Below, one piece after another: positions 32,741 through 43,099 of a stretch of 64,000 bases of DNA. A model generated the notes under the pieces. It saw only the letters and a list, made by a program, of their open reading frames with translations. It ran no database searches and had not been told where the DNA came from. The stretch is taken from NCBI RefSeq assembly GCF_038502225.1, contig NC_091312.1:33998523-34062522 (forward strand). The letters are read 5' to 3'. Numbering within the stretch: the stretch's first letter is position 1; every line of letters begins with the position of its first letter. This DNA is from Cherax quadricarinatus. Lineage: Eukaryota > Arthropoda > Malacostraca > Decapoda > Parastacidae. Made by a program: the position numbers and the translations under genes.

Positions 32741-34102
32741 ATGGCTGAAAATGAGGAAATTAATATAGAAGACAAACATATGAAATATAGAGCAAAGAAA
32801 GCGTCATTGCAAGCTCGAAAGGGTCATGTAACCAAGGCATATAATAAATGTTTGGAATTAATGAATCAAGAAACTGTGAATACTGATTTAAAATTGTATT
32901 TAGATGCTTTAGGTAATAGATATGATTCATACAAATTATATTATAAAAAATATGAAGGAGATTTATTAGTAAACTGTGTAGATGAGACTGAAGTAGATCT
33001 CATGATTAATCAGTATTATGAATTAGAGGAATAGATTCTTCCTTGTAAAAGTCAGGCCTTGAATAAATTAAAATGTGTAAACCAGGCAGTTAATCAGTCT
33101 GCTCCAACAAATATTTCTTTGCCAAAACTCCCAGAATTGTGTTTGCCTGTGTTTAATCCTGGAGAAAATTGGGAGGAATTTTGGTCAATTTTTAAAGCGG
33201 CTGTGCATGACAGGAGTGACCTAGCCTCAAAGGACAGGTAAGAGGAGTTGCTCACATACTCATACAAGCCTTTCCCAATGTAGATGACTCTTACAAGGAA
33301 GCAGTTGACTTGTTGAAAGTCACTTATGGTAATATAGAACAAAGTAGGTTGGATCTAGTGAATATCATTGTTAATTTAAAATCTCCAGATCACACTTACA
33401 AAGGTTTACAGCAGTTTAGAGTTAAACTGGAGAGCACTCTCAAAACTTTAAGTAATAAATATAATCTGAAGGAATCAGACTGGTTATTGAGTGCCATGGT
33501 ACATAATAAATTAAGCTGTAAAACACTTGAATGGTTCTCAAACAAATATCACAAGGGTTATTTTGCTCTGGAGGAAATAAGACTAGGTCTACAAGAATTA
33601 ATTGTGCAGTTGCAGACCAGCCAACCAACTCATTTTAAAGATGCAGCACATAATAACTCTGAGGTATCTGTCAAGTTTCACAAAGGGAGAAATTATCCCA
33701 ATAGTAATAATCAAAATTCATTTCCTAAAAAGAGTTGCATAGGTGCATATCAAGTAGCAAGAATCAGAAATAATGATTCTCCACTAGGTAAGAAGAATAA
33801 GTACCCTCCTAAGAGTAGCCCAGTTAATAAGAAACAAGTCAGAGAAAAGAGAGATTGTCTTTTCTGCAATGGTACTCATTCATCTAAGAATTGCAATGCA
33901 TACAATTCATGGAATGATAAAGCTGAAAGATTGGAGGAACTTGACAGATGTATCAGATGTTTAGGTAATCACAATGTAAAGGATTATGCCAAATTAAACT
34001 TCTGTTATCAATGTCACAAAGGAAAACACCATATAGTCATGTGTAAGGGCCTATATGATAATGTTGATAATAATGATAATGTTGACAATCCTGACACAAC
34101 AG
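32741..34102 (+). pseudogene. gag: BEL/Pao gag, broken
   Basis: Starts at the ATG 32741 (MAENEEINIEDKHM). The first frame stops at 33032-33034 (TAG) but stays open in the same frame to 33241, where LPKLPELCLPVFNPGENWEEFWSIFKAAVHD matches the Pao-type capsid entry (LP...LP.F.G....W..F...F...VH). A frameshift near 33240 moves to the frame 33310-34110. This ends in zinc-binding clusters: CLFCNGTHSSKNC, CIRCLGNHNVKDYAK (the last Cys of the box is replaced) and CYQCHKGKHHIVMC. Multiple CCHC-like knuckles are typical of Pao/BEL Gag and bind packaged RNA. The reading frame then runs into the SINE. Non-functional without repair of at least two lesions. Confidence 0.85.
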
Positions 34103-34401
34103 TAAGATAAGATAAGATAAGATTTCGTTCGGATTTTTAACCCCGGAGAGTTAGCCACCCAGGATAACCCAAGAAAGTCAGTGCGTCATCGAGGACTGTC
34201 TAACTTATTTCCATTGGGGTTCTTAATCTTGTCCCCCAGGATGCGACCCACACCAGTCGACTAACACTCAGGTACCTATTTGCTGCTAGGTGAACAGGAC
34301 AACAGGTGTAAGGAAACGTGTCGAAATGTTTCCACCCGCCGGGAATCGAACCCGGGCCCTCCGTGTGTGAAGCGGGAGCTTTAGCCACCAGGCCACCGGG
34401 C
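34103..34401 (-). mobile_element. tRNA-derived SINE inserted in the BEL/Pao element
   Basis: On the minus strand it starts GCCCGGTGGCCTGGTGGCTA (A box at 34386-34396), has the B box GGTTCGATTCC (within 34342-34353) and ends in (TTATC)n, seen as TAAGATAAGATAAGATAAG on the plus strand at 34103-34121. The 70-bp head is tRNA-like with CTTCACACAC at the anticodon region (Val-CAC-like). About 300 bp, usual for a SINE. No clear target duplication. The polymerase III head supports transcription independent of its host element. Confidence 0.88.
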
Positions 34402-34407
34402 CTGGTG

Positions 34408-34941
34408 GCTAATGTTAATAATGATGGTTTTGCTGAAGTAGCCTTACCTGTGTTACAGGTAAAAATTGATGATAAAAGGCATAAATCAAAAAATGTAAAT
34501 GCATTATTGGACCAGGGATCCCAGCGTACTTTCATAAAACGTAAATGTCTTGATGGTATGAAAGTACAGATGGGATATCCCACAACTTTAAAATTATCTG
34601 GTTTTCTCTCGGATAAAAAATCTCAATTGTATGACACTGTTTATGTAACTGTCATGTTGGGCAATGAGAAAAAACGTGTTAATGCAGTAATTGTAGATAT
34701 ACTTCCAGAGAAAATATCTACAGTAGAGCTTAGTAAAGCTACAGAAAGACTCTCACATAATGTAAATTTAGCACCTTCTAGTGTAAGTGATGATTCTGTA
34801 GGCCCAATAAATATTTTGATAGGTAGTGACTATTATGCCTCCTTTGTAAAGGGTATGGTAAAGAAATGTGGTGTCACCCTTTTGAAGACTGCAGGAGGCC
34901 ATGTAATGTATGGTAGGATTCCTCGTAATAATAATTCATGA
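34408..34941 (+). pseudogene. pol: BEL/Pao aspartic protease region
   Basis: The open frame reads VALPVLQVKIDDKRHKSKNVN and then ALLDQGSQRTFIKRKC, where LDQGSQ is the Pao-type active site (D-x-G-S in place of D-T-G). It continues through INILIGSDYYASFVKGM, the second conserved block (LIG.D). The frame ends at TGA 34939-34941, but the following RT entry lies in the same phase, so this is an in-frame stop and not a frameshift. The apparent ATG at 34318 lies in the SINE and is not the real start. Confidence 0.85.
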
Positions 34942-36700
34942 CTAGAGGAAACTACAAATACCATAACTGTGTGTCTTACTCATGAAATCGTGCCCCAGTA
35001 TAATTCTTCCATAGAGGATGGTGTTGAGCCAGTGCATAAATTGTGGGAATTAGAGAGCATTGGAATAAATGTAAATGAAGAAAGTCCAGACGATTCTTTT
35101 ACTCAGGAGCAATACCTGAAAGATGTAAAATTTGAATCTGGACAATACTGGGTACGACTTCCGTGGAGACTGAACCATCCAGAATTGCCCACTAATTACA
35201 GAATGGCATATGGACAATTAAAGGCTCAGCTCCGCGAACTGAGTAAGACACCAGAATTGTTAACTGCCTATAATGATATAATTGCTGAGCAGTTAATTAA
35301 TAAATTTATAGAAGAGGTACCTCCTAAGCAAGCCAAAATTTATGGTCACTATTTGTCACATCACGGAGTGAAGAAGGATTCTAAGACCACTCCTCTGAGA
35401 ATTGTGTTTAATTGTAGTGCCAGGAGTAACAAAAATGTACCTAGTTTAAATGACTGATGACAGGTCTTTCGTTGACGGAAAAATTAGGAGATATCTTATT
35501 AAATTGCAGAGTGAAGAATTATGCCTTTACGGCTGACATAAGTAAAGCTTTCCTAAGAGTGGGTTTACAAGAGGCTGACCGGGATTGTACCTACTTCTTA
35601 TGGCCTGAGAATCCTAGTGACCCACTTAGCACTCTGAAAACCTTTCGCTTTAGGAGCGTATTATTTGGTGCTACATCCAGTCCGTTCCTACTTCAAGCGA
35701 CGATAAATACACACCTTAAACGTACGGAAAGTCCATTGAGTAAAGTAATGAGCAAACAATTTTATGTGGACAATTTCCTGGGTGTGACGTCAACTGAAGA
35801 GGAACTGTTAATGACTTATGGAGAGGCTAATAAAATAATGCAAAGTGCAAATATGCCTCTGAGGGAATGGTATAGTAATTCGTCCAAATTAAAGGACAAA
35901 ATAGGTAAAGATTACCCTGGAGATGAAGTGCCAAAATGTAATGTATTGGGATTAACTTGGGATACTGAGAGAGATTTGTTAATGTTAAAACCTAGTAATT
36001 ACAGTATGCCCAATAAATTAACTAAGAGAGTTTTGCTTGCTGAAGTTTCCAAATGTTTTGATCCACTAGGTTTAGTGTCACCCCTTACTATAAGAGGGAC
36101 ATTATTAATTCAGGAAGCATGGAAACTTAAATGTGCTTGGGATGAAATTCTACCTGAGGAATTCATTAACAGGCGGGATGAATTAATTGGTGATTATGAG
36201 AAAATTCCAATGTTGGAGTTCCCACGCCAGGTGGCCAATCCAAATGGGAAAAATGTACTCCACATTTTTTGTGATGCTTCAAAATTGGCATATGGAGCAG
36301 TTGCTTACCTTCAATGTAATAGTGTTATTTCTCTTGTTATGTCTAAGGCTAAAGTGTCTCCAATTAAATCACGTACATTACCTCAGTTGGAATTAACAGC
36401 CATTTATGTAGGTGTCAAATTAGCTAATTATATAAGAAATAAGTTGCAGGAGATATATATTAGCGACACTGTAATTTGGTCTGATAATGAGGTATCTTTA
36501 CAATGGATTCGTAATGGAAACAGTAAAATTGTGTACGTACAAAACAGAGTCGCTGAAATTAATCAGATGCAAGAGAAGTATAATAGTTTGGGTCAGCATA
36601 TGCTAACATTTAATCATATACCAGGTGAGGACAATCCAGCTGATTTCTTGTTTCGAGGTTTACCTTATGCTAAATTTGTAAATGCTGTATCATGGTTTAA
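34942..36700 (+). pseudogene. pol: BEL/Pao reverse transcriptase and RNase H, YVDN active site
   Basis: 34969-35457 holds the fingers: RLPWRLNHPELPTNYRMAYG, HYLSHHGVKKDSKTTPLRIV and FNCSARSNKNVPSLND. A one-base loss near 35454 shifts the frame. 35457 onward has TEKLGDILLNCRVKNYAF, then TADISKAFLRVGL (motif A, catalytic Asp), FRSVLFGATSSPFLLQATI (motif B) and FYVDNFLGV (35760-35786). The expected YVDD is YVDN, so the second catalytic aspartate is Asn (35763-35774). RNase H follows with VLHIFCDASKLAYGAVAYL, LPQLELTAIYVGVKLA, WSDNEVSLQWI and the C-terminal block NHIPGEDNPADFLFRG. The D, E, D residues of RNase H are present. RT activity is expected to be abolished. Confidence 0.92.
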
Positions 36701-37288
36701 AGGACCGAGCTGGTTGGTAAATAAAGCTAATTGGGCTGTACAAAAGGCGTATATTACTCCTGTTGAAATTACTGTGACCACCGCTCCAATAGTTTGTCCT
36801 CCCTTAGCCATTGATATAAATAGGTATTCTTTTTTACCCAAACTAATCAATGTAATTAAGTTGGTGTTTAAATTTCTAAACAATATGAATATTTCATTTA
36901 AGTTTTCACATCCTCTTGAATATTGGATAAAGAGGGTACAGGAGGAAATCTATGGAAATGAGATTAAATTGATGATGGAAAGTAAAATTGTGAAAGGTTC
37001 CATAATAGAAAAATTGGGACTGTATTTAGAGAACAATGTAATTAGGTGTAGAGGTAGGTTACAAAATGCTGAATTGGGTGATTATGCTAAACACCCGATC
37101 TTGCTGCCCAAAACTCATCATCTAACAAATTTAATTGTGCTAAATGCCCATAAAAAGTGTAAAAAGGGTGATTAAATCTTGTGTAATATGTCGCCGTGGG
37201 GAGGCCAGATCCTATATGTACCCAGGTCCTCCACCATTGTCAAATGAGCAATTTGAGTCGTTTAGCAACGAACTCTGCCCGGCCACAG
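36701..37288 (+). pseudogene. pol: BEL/Pao integrase stub, catalytic core deleted
   Basis: After RNase H the frame carries the linker (HPLEYWIKRVQEEIYGNEIK, RCRGRLQNAELGDYAKHPIL) and the start of the zinc domain (PKTHHLTNLIVLNAHKK). A deletion and frame change follow; the next frame gives VKRVIKSCVICRRGEARS, the Cys-Cys half of the HHCC finger, then PGPPPLSNEQFESFS. The 3' LTR starts about 30 codons later, at 37289. The entire DDE catalytic core, the C-terminal domain and the polypurine tract are absent, roughly a kilobase by comparison with full Pao elements. Confidence 0.9.
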
Positions 37289-37996
37289 TGTGGAAAATAC
37301 TGTATATATTTTCCAGAAATACAGTAGTTATTAAATGTAAATAGATGGCCATACTGTATTTAAAATTTATGTAATCGAAAACGGGAAGCTGCGCCTGCGC
37401 AGAAGAGACATTCGCCATCTTGGTTTTGAATTTGTATTAGAACGTTGGTGTAATGGGTAGAATTTTTCATGCTCTAGAGGTTAAAATTGTGTTGACACCT
37501 CTCAAATAGGAGGCGAAATTGTTGGATGTGCACTCCTGCATAACTTGAGATATCAGACGACTGGACAAGACCTCTCCAGGAACCTCAGATAAGCTCTCTA
37601 GATTTGTGTATAATTCTGGCCAGCATTATTTTCATAGATTTAGTTAAGAGTGAGGTTTTCTGAGTATGATACACATTAATCTCCATTCAAATTGGTGAGT
37701 GATATTAAGATATATTTTCCTTCTGTTATGTAAATGTGTGTATATATAATCCTTTTTTAATTTTAATATACAGTCCACAAATTTATATATTTACCAGCAT
37801 TCCTGGTGATGCATATTTCATTTAATTAATAGGTCCAGAGCAACTTGTGGATATGACAGTGGTAGGTATCGAAGGGGGACATTTTTTGCGACCTAGGTGT
37901 CCCAAATTCCTACTTGTCTAACTGATAAATAATAATTATCTGTTCATTTACTGTTATGTACATAATGATACATTCAGCTAAATGTAATTTTCCACA
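37289..37996 (+). repeat. BEL/Pao 3' LTR
   Basis: Matches 31534-32240 except for about five substitutions and one single-base indel (an extra A in GTTAAGAGTG). Followed by the target duplication GCTAC. Confidence 0.95.
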
Positions 37997-38001
37997 GCTA
38001 C

Positions 38002-38611
38002 TAAACAATATCAGTAATGACAACAATATCTATAGCCCGAAAATTGAAAATATATACATGTGTTGCACTTACAGCTGTAACATTACAGCAGCGCATAACA
38101 TACATAATTATAAAGGCTATTTTCTAGTGTGATTTATTTACAGAGATAAGTTAATTAGATTTTTTTAAAAAATAAACCCAAGTAAGCCTTCCACAAAAGT
38201 GTTCTAGACACTACCCTAAAGTGACATAATCATCCCCCATCTATACTAATCAATCCCCCTAATTTCAAAACACAACATATCCATAACTTGGTATCATTGC
38301 AAGCTTGTTGCAACAAGAATATATAAGCTAGTACAATAATATATATGAATAAACTTTAAAAAAAGGAGGTGCATACTTATGATGCACATACAACCATAAA
38401 ATTACAGTAGCTTAGAACAATCAAGTTTAGTAATAGTTTACTCCACTCAATATCTACCTTCACAATATGTTATACCCATACCTGGTGTTATATAACCACT
38501 CACACCTTCAATAGGCACACAATCCTAACAGTGTGACTGAAAGGGTGCACAGTCACAGCAAATCTATCCTCCCATTGCTTTATTCCTGAAATCGTGAGTG
38601 TTGTAACTAAT
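38002..38611. other. no gene seen
   Basis: About 600 bp between the BEL/Pao element and the (TA)n cluster. No motif recognised. Confidence 0.5.
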
Positions 38612-38615
38612 ATAT

Positions 38616-38674
<59 letters not shown>

Positions 38675-38688
38675 CATATATATGTATA
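38612..38688. repeat. (TA)n with TACA variants
   Basis: TA units with interspersed TACATACA. It abuts the LINE at 38689. Confidence 0.95.
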
Positions 38689-40260
38689 GGGCAAGGAGGA
38701 ATAACATCTTGTAGGAGTGAGGAAGAGCCAGTTGTGAGTGTGGGGGAAGTTCGTGAGGCAGTAGGTAAAATGAAAGGGGGTAAGGCAGCCGGGATTGGTG
38801 GGATAAAGATAGAAATGTTAAAAGCAGGTGGGGATATAGTTTTGGAGTGGTTGGTGCAATTATTTAATAAATGTATGGAAGAGGGTAAGGTACCTAGGGA
38901 TTGGCAGAGAGCATGCATAGTTCCTTTGTATAAAGGCAAAGGGGATAAAAGAGAGTGCAAAAATTATAGGGGGATAAGTCTGTTGAGTGTACCTGGTAAA
39001 GTGTATGGTAGAGTTATAATTGAAAGAATTAAGAGTAAGACGGAGAATAGGATAGCAGATGAACAAGGAGGCTTTAGGAAAGGTAGGGGGTGTGTGGACC
39101 AGGTGTTTACAGTGAAACATATAAGTGAACAGTATTTAGATAAGGCTAAAGAGGTCTTTGTGGCATTTATGGATTTGGAAAAGGCGTATGACAGGGTGGA
39201 TAGGGGGGCAATGTGGCAGATGTTGCAAGTGTATGGTGTAGGAGGTAGGTTACTGAAAGCAGTGAAGAGTTTTTACGAGGATAGTGAGGCTCAAGTTAGA
39301 GTATGTAGGAAAGAGGGAAATTTTTTCCCAGTAAAAGTAGGCCTTAGACAAGGATGTGTGATGTCACCGTGGTTGTTTAATATATTTATAGATGGGGTTG
39401 TAAGAGAAGTAAATGCGAGGGTCTTGGCAAGAGGCGTGGAGTTAAAAGATAAAGAATCACACACAAAGTGGGAGTTGTCACAGCTGCTCTTTGCTGATGA
39501 CACTGTGCTCTTGGGAGATTCTGAAGAGAAGCTGCAGAGATTGGTGGATGAATTTGGTAGGGTGTGCAAAAGAAGAAAATTAAAGGTGAATACAGGAAAG
39601 AGTAAGGTTATGAGGATAACAAAAAGATTAGGTGATGAAAGATTGAATATCAGATTGGAGGGAGAGAGTATGGAGGAGGTGAACGTATTCAGATATTTGG
39701 GAGTGGACGTGTCAGCGGATGGGTCTATGAAAGATGAGGTGAATCATAGAATTGATGAGGGAAAAAGAGTGAGTGGTGCACTTAGGAGTCTGTGGAGACA
39801 AAGAACTTTGTCCTTGGAGGCAAAGAGGGGAATGTATGAGAGTATAGTTTTACCAACGCTCTTATATGGGTGTGAAGCGTGGGTGATGAATGTTGCAGCG
39901 AGGAGAAGGCTGGAGGCAGTGGAGATGTCATGTCTGAGGGCAATGTGTGGTGTGAATATAATGCAGAGAATTCGTAGTTTGGAAGTTAGGAGGAGGTGCG
40001 GGATTACCAAAACTGTTGTCCAGAGGGCTGAGGAAGGGTTGTTGAGGTGGTTCGGACATGTAGAGAGAATGGAGCGAAACAGAATGACTTCAAGAGTGTA
40101 TCAGTCTGTAGTGGAAGGAAGGCGGGGTAGGGGTCGGCCTAGGAAGGGTTGGAGGGAGGGGGTAAAGGAGGTTTTGTGTGCGAGGGGCTTGGACTTCCAG
40201 CAGGCATGCGTGAGCGTGTTTGATAGGAGTGAATGGAGACAAATGGTTTTTAATACTTGA
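38689..40260 (+). CDS. LINE reverse transcriptase, C-terminal two-thirds, open
   Basis: The frame is open from the truncation point at 38689; the 5' end is missing, so no true start exists (a GTG at 38734 is incidental). Domains: thumb-proximal entry KMKGGKAAGIGGIKIEMLKAGG, fingers LYKGKGDKRECKNYRGISLL, DEQGGFRKGRGCVDQVF, motif A AFMDLEKAYDRVD, motif B LRQGCVMSPWLFNIFIDGVV, motif C LLFADDTVLLGD with the catalytic Asp pair, then FRYLGVDVSADGSM, the C-terminal helix block RGMYESIVLPTLLYGCEAW, and near the end a basic RRGRGRPRKGWREG (about 40120-40165) resembling an AT-hook. It lacks the endonuclease, so it could not insert by itself, but the polymerase looks catalytically complete. Clade uncertain; RTE- or Proto2-like. 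Confidence 0.88.
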   Translation, partial: GQGGITSCRSEEEPVVSVGEVREAVGKMKGGKAAGIGGIKIEMLKAGGDIVLEWLVQLFNKCMEEGKVPRDWQRACIVPLYKGKGDKRECKNYRGISLLSVPGKVYGRVIIERIKSKTENRIADEQGGFRKGRGCVDQVFTVKHISEQYLDKAKEVFVAFMDLEKAYDRVDRGAMWQMLQVYGVGGRLLKAVKSFYEDSEAQVRVCRKEGNFFPVKVGLRQGCVMSPWLFNIFIDGVVREVNARVLARGVELKDKESHTKWELSQLLFADDTVLLGDSEEKLQRLVDEFGRVCKRRKLKVNTGKSKVMRITKRLGDERLNIRLEGESMEEVNVFRYLGVDVSADGSMKDEVNHRIDEGKRVSGALRSLWRQRTLSLEAKRGMYESIVLPTLLYGCEAWVMNVAARRRLEAVEMSCLRAMCGVNIMQRIRSLEVRRRCGITKTVVQRAEEGLLRWFGHVERMERNRMTSRVYQSVVEGRRGRGRPRKGWREGVKEVLCARGLDFQQACVSVFDRSEWRQMVFNT

Positions 40261-40518
40261 CGTGCTGTTGGAGTGTGAGCAAAGTAACATTTATGAAGGG
40301 ATTCAGGGAAACCGGCAGGCCGGACTTGAGTCCTGGAGATGGGAAGTACAGTGCCTGCACTCTGAAGGAGGGGTGTTAATGTTGCAGTTTAAAAACTGTA
40401 GTGTAAAGCACCCTTCTGGCAAGACAGTGATGGAGTGAATGATGGTGAAAGTTTTTCTTTTTCGGGCCACCCTGCCTTGGTGGTAATCGGCCAGTGTGAT
40501 AATAAAAAAAAAAATAAA

Positions 40519-40528
<10 letters not shown>
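38689..40528 (+). mobile_element. TA-associated LINE, 5'-truncated, intact RT frame
   Basis: Starts abruptly at GGGCAAGGAGGAATAAC directly after (TA)n, has an uninterrupted RT frame to the stop at 40258-40260 and a 3' UTR of about 250 bp (CCGGACTTGAGTCCTGGAG, TTTCGGGCCACCCTGCC) ending in A-rich DNA, then (TA)n again at 40529. Same family as 43098-46775. Confidence 0.93.
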
Positions 40529-40568
<40 letters not shown>

Positions 40569-40569
40569 T
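40529..40569. repeat. A-rich and (TA)n junction between two LINE tails
   Basis: About 19 TA units preceded by an A-rich run. It separates two LINE copies facing each other tail to tail. Confidence 0.9.
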
Positions 40570-41296
40570 TATTTTATTAGCACACTGGCCGATTCCCAAC
40601 AAGGCAGGGTGGCCCGAAAAAGAAAAACTTTCACCATCATTCACTCTATCACTGTCTTGCCAGAAGGGTGTTTAACACTACAGTTTTTAAACTGCAACAT
40701 TAGCACCCCTCCTACAGAGTGCAGGCACTGTACTTCCCATCTCCAGGACTCAAGTCCGGCCTGCCGGTTTCCCTGAATCCCTTCATAAATGTTACTTTGC
40801 TCACACTCCAAGAGCACGTCAAGTATTAAAAACCATTTGTCTCCATTCACTCCTATCAAACACGCTCACGCATGCCCGCTGGAAGTCCAAGCCCCTCGCA
40901 CACAAAACCTCCTTTACCCCCTCCCTCCAACCTTTCCTAGGCCGACCCCTACCCCGCCTTCCTTCCACTACAGACTGATACAGTCTTGAAGTCATTCTGT
41001 TTCGCTCCATTCTCTCTACATGTCCGAACCACCTCAACAACCCTTCCTCAGCCCTCTAGACAACATTTTGGTAATGCCGCACCTCCTCCTAACTTCCAAA
41101 CTACGAATTCTCTGCATTATATTCACACCACACATTGCCCTCAGACATGACATCTCCACTGCCTCCAGCCTTCTCCTCGCTGCAACATTCATCACCCATG
41201 CTTCACACCCATATAAGAGCGTTGGTAAAATTATACTCTCATACATTCCCCTCTTTGCCTCCAAGGACAAAGTTCTTTGCCTCCACAGACTCCTAA

Positions 41297-41298
<2 letters not shown>
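40570..41298 (-). pseudogene. TA-associated LINE, 5'-truncated minus copy
   Basis: Minus strand: starts at [20 protein letters not shown] after the (TA)n at 41299, continues [34 protein letters not shown], then a one-base change near 41060 shifts frame (ITKMLSRGLRKGC), and 41040-40819 gives LRWFGHVERMERNRMTSRLYQ, RRGRGRPRKGWREGVKEVL and the stop. The 3' UTR extends to 40570. Nearly the mirror image of 39784-40528. Confidence 0.92.

Positions 41299-41388
<90 letters not shown>
41299..41388. repeat. (TA)n microsatellite
   Basis: About 45 units, abutting the minus-strand LINE. Confidence 0.99.
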
Positions 41389-41389
<1 letters not shown>

Positions 41390-41900
41390 CCCTAACACGC
41401 CCTTCCAACACATCCCCCCCAGCATTGTTCCTCATATAAGTGAATGCCACGCTAATATGTTTTGCATAGATTACATACAATACTATTATTAAATGATAAA
41501 AACGTGTGTCCCAAAAATCACAAACGCCTTAACAAATTAACACACCATTTTCCTGTGCGTAAAAGGGAACAGGTATTTTGTTCCAGGTGTTAAACCATAC
41601 CACTAAACTTCATACCTAAACCACTAATTTTACAACAATGCAAATATGCAAATATACAAGTATGCAGGGCCGCAGCGCCCCACAACCAATTTCGTTGAAC
41701 AGCACTTAAATTTAACATGGGTATAAAATTAACACAGTACTGTGCCTAACCCGAGATCCCAAGGTTTAGTTACCATGGTTAGAAAGGTTATCCTGTACGC
41801 AGGGAACATAACCATAGGTCAAACTAGTTATCATATATCTCATTCCTTCACATCATCCATTCCCCACACACTATCCACACAACTTTGCTGCTGAACCACC
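41389..41900. other. no gene recognised; probable 3' flank or 3' UTR of the next LINE
   Basis: About 510 bp. It lies downstream (minus strand) of the LINE C-terminal frame at 41901-42548 and may be its 3' UTR. Confidence 0.35.
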
Positions 41901-42548
41901 TTACCCACATACATCCCTCGGAAGGAGACCAACCCTTTGCCCGCCCCCTGGGTTCACGAGGAGGCGACCCACAGTGAGATTCCGGCAACCCTCCGAGAAG
42001 CTGGTTGCCCACCGTCCCCCATAGACTTGTCTGTTCCTACACATCATTCTATAAAACCTCGCCGCTAACGCTTTTATCCTCAAATCTCCCCTTACCTCCC
42101 TCATCCCCCAAGAAACATACAAATAATCCACTATGACATACATTAAAGCCCTTCCCACATTCCTTGGCACCCCATTTACATCCAACAATAAAGCCCGTAG
42201 GAACGACCACCTTCCCCCAAAAAAGTCTGATAACACCCCCATCCATAATCTTACCCCCTCCAAAAAATGACAAAACAATACCGCATGAAAAGCTGTTTCG
42301 ACGTCGCCACAGTGCAAGCATGAGGCCTCCCTTACAAGACCCATTTTACGCAGCTCACCCTTGAAGGCCAAAATTCCCATAATAAAACGATATACTAACT
42401 CCCTTATCCTCGCTGGTATCCTAAGCAAGCTAAACTCCCTCCAAATGGTCTCCCAGTCATACGTTGGGTATACAGCGACCCCTTGTAAAACACCCTGACC
42501 CCCACAGCACGCACCAACCTTTTTACCTTTAATTTGGAAACCTGTCAT
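41901..42548 (-). pseudogene. LINE C-terminal domain with CCHC zinc finger
   Basis: A 215-codon open frame. YDWETIWREFSLLRIPARIRELVYRFIMGILAFKGELRKMGLV precedes CLHCGDVETAFHAVLFC, a C-x2-C-x7-H-x4-C finger as found after the RT of many LINE ORF2 proteins (zf-RVT type). Helical sequence follows (ALLLDVNGVPRNVGRALMYVIVDYLYVSW) and the frame ends GLLPRDVCG. No RT upstream, so it is a 5'-truncated insertion. A different clade from the TA-associated family. Confidence 0.75.
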
Positions 42549-42855
42549 ACAGTCAATAAAAACATCAACATATCCTCACAATGCCTACCATGCCTACCAT
42601 ACCACCGTCTACGTGAAAGACTCTGGGAAATGGATGAATGTCAACTGAGCACAAATTAGAGGAAGTTTAAACGCCAAAAGAGCCTTTTTTTTTTTTTACT
42701 TTCAAATGCATATAAAAGTCTGATAATATGTTTACACTATTGGGCTAAAAAATGCATATACTTTACACACATTATAGTGAGTGGTGAATATTTTTATTGT
42801 AGGAAGTCTGAATAAATGAAGAATTGGTATAATTGAAAACCTCCTGTATTAACGA
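42549..42855. other. no gene seen
   Basis: About 300 bp of AT-rich DNA with a T run at 42688-42699. Confidence 0.5.
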
Positions 42856-42857
42856 AA

Positions 42858-42990
42858 TGCTGTAAAGCGAAGTACTGTAAAGCGAAGTACTGTAAAGCGA
42901 AGTACTGTAAAGCGAAGTACTGTAAAGCGAAGTACTGTAAAGCGAAGTACTGTAAAGCGAAGTACTGTAAAGCGAAGTACTGTAAAGCGG
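42858..42990. repeat. 15-bp minisatellite, about 9 units
   Basis: ACTGTAAAGCGAAGT repeated with no visible variation until the last unit (AAGCGGGGCTTG). Ends 18 bp before the next (TA)n. Confidence 0.97.
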
Positions 42991-43005
42991 GGCTTGCCCG
43001 TATCT

Positions 43006-43008
<3 letters not shown>

Positions 43009-43096
<88 letters not shown>
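43009..43096. repeat. (TA)n microsatellite
   Basis: About 44 units directly before the full-length LINE. Confidence 0.99.

Positions 43097-43097
<1 letters not shown>

Positions 43098-43099
<2 letters not shown>

Larger units (their letters stand above)
31534..37996 (+). mobile_element. BEL/Pao LTR retrotransposon, defective, 6463 bp
   Basis: Two LTRs of 707 and 708 bp in direct orientation, TG...CA ends, and a perfect 5-bp target duplication GCTAC (31529-31533 and 37997-38001). The interior runs gag, protease, RT, RNase H and a stub of integrase in that order, the Pao/BEL arrangement. A SINE sits between gag and protease. The two LTRs differ at only about six places, so insertion was recent, but the coding region carries several stops, frameshifts, an altered RT active site and a large integrase deletion. 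A possible primer-binding site TGGTCCTTCTTGAACCGG begins at 32255. No polypurine tract precedes the 3' LTR. Confidence 0.95.

Noticed and set aside
34318..34407. The ATG at 34318 as start of the BEL/Pao protease
   Set aside because: It lies within the inserted SINE; BEL-derived sequence resumes only after 34402.
41020..41480. ORFs rich in YIYIYI across many loci as membrane peptides
   Set aside because: They are (TA)n microsatellites read in frame.
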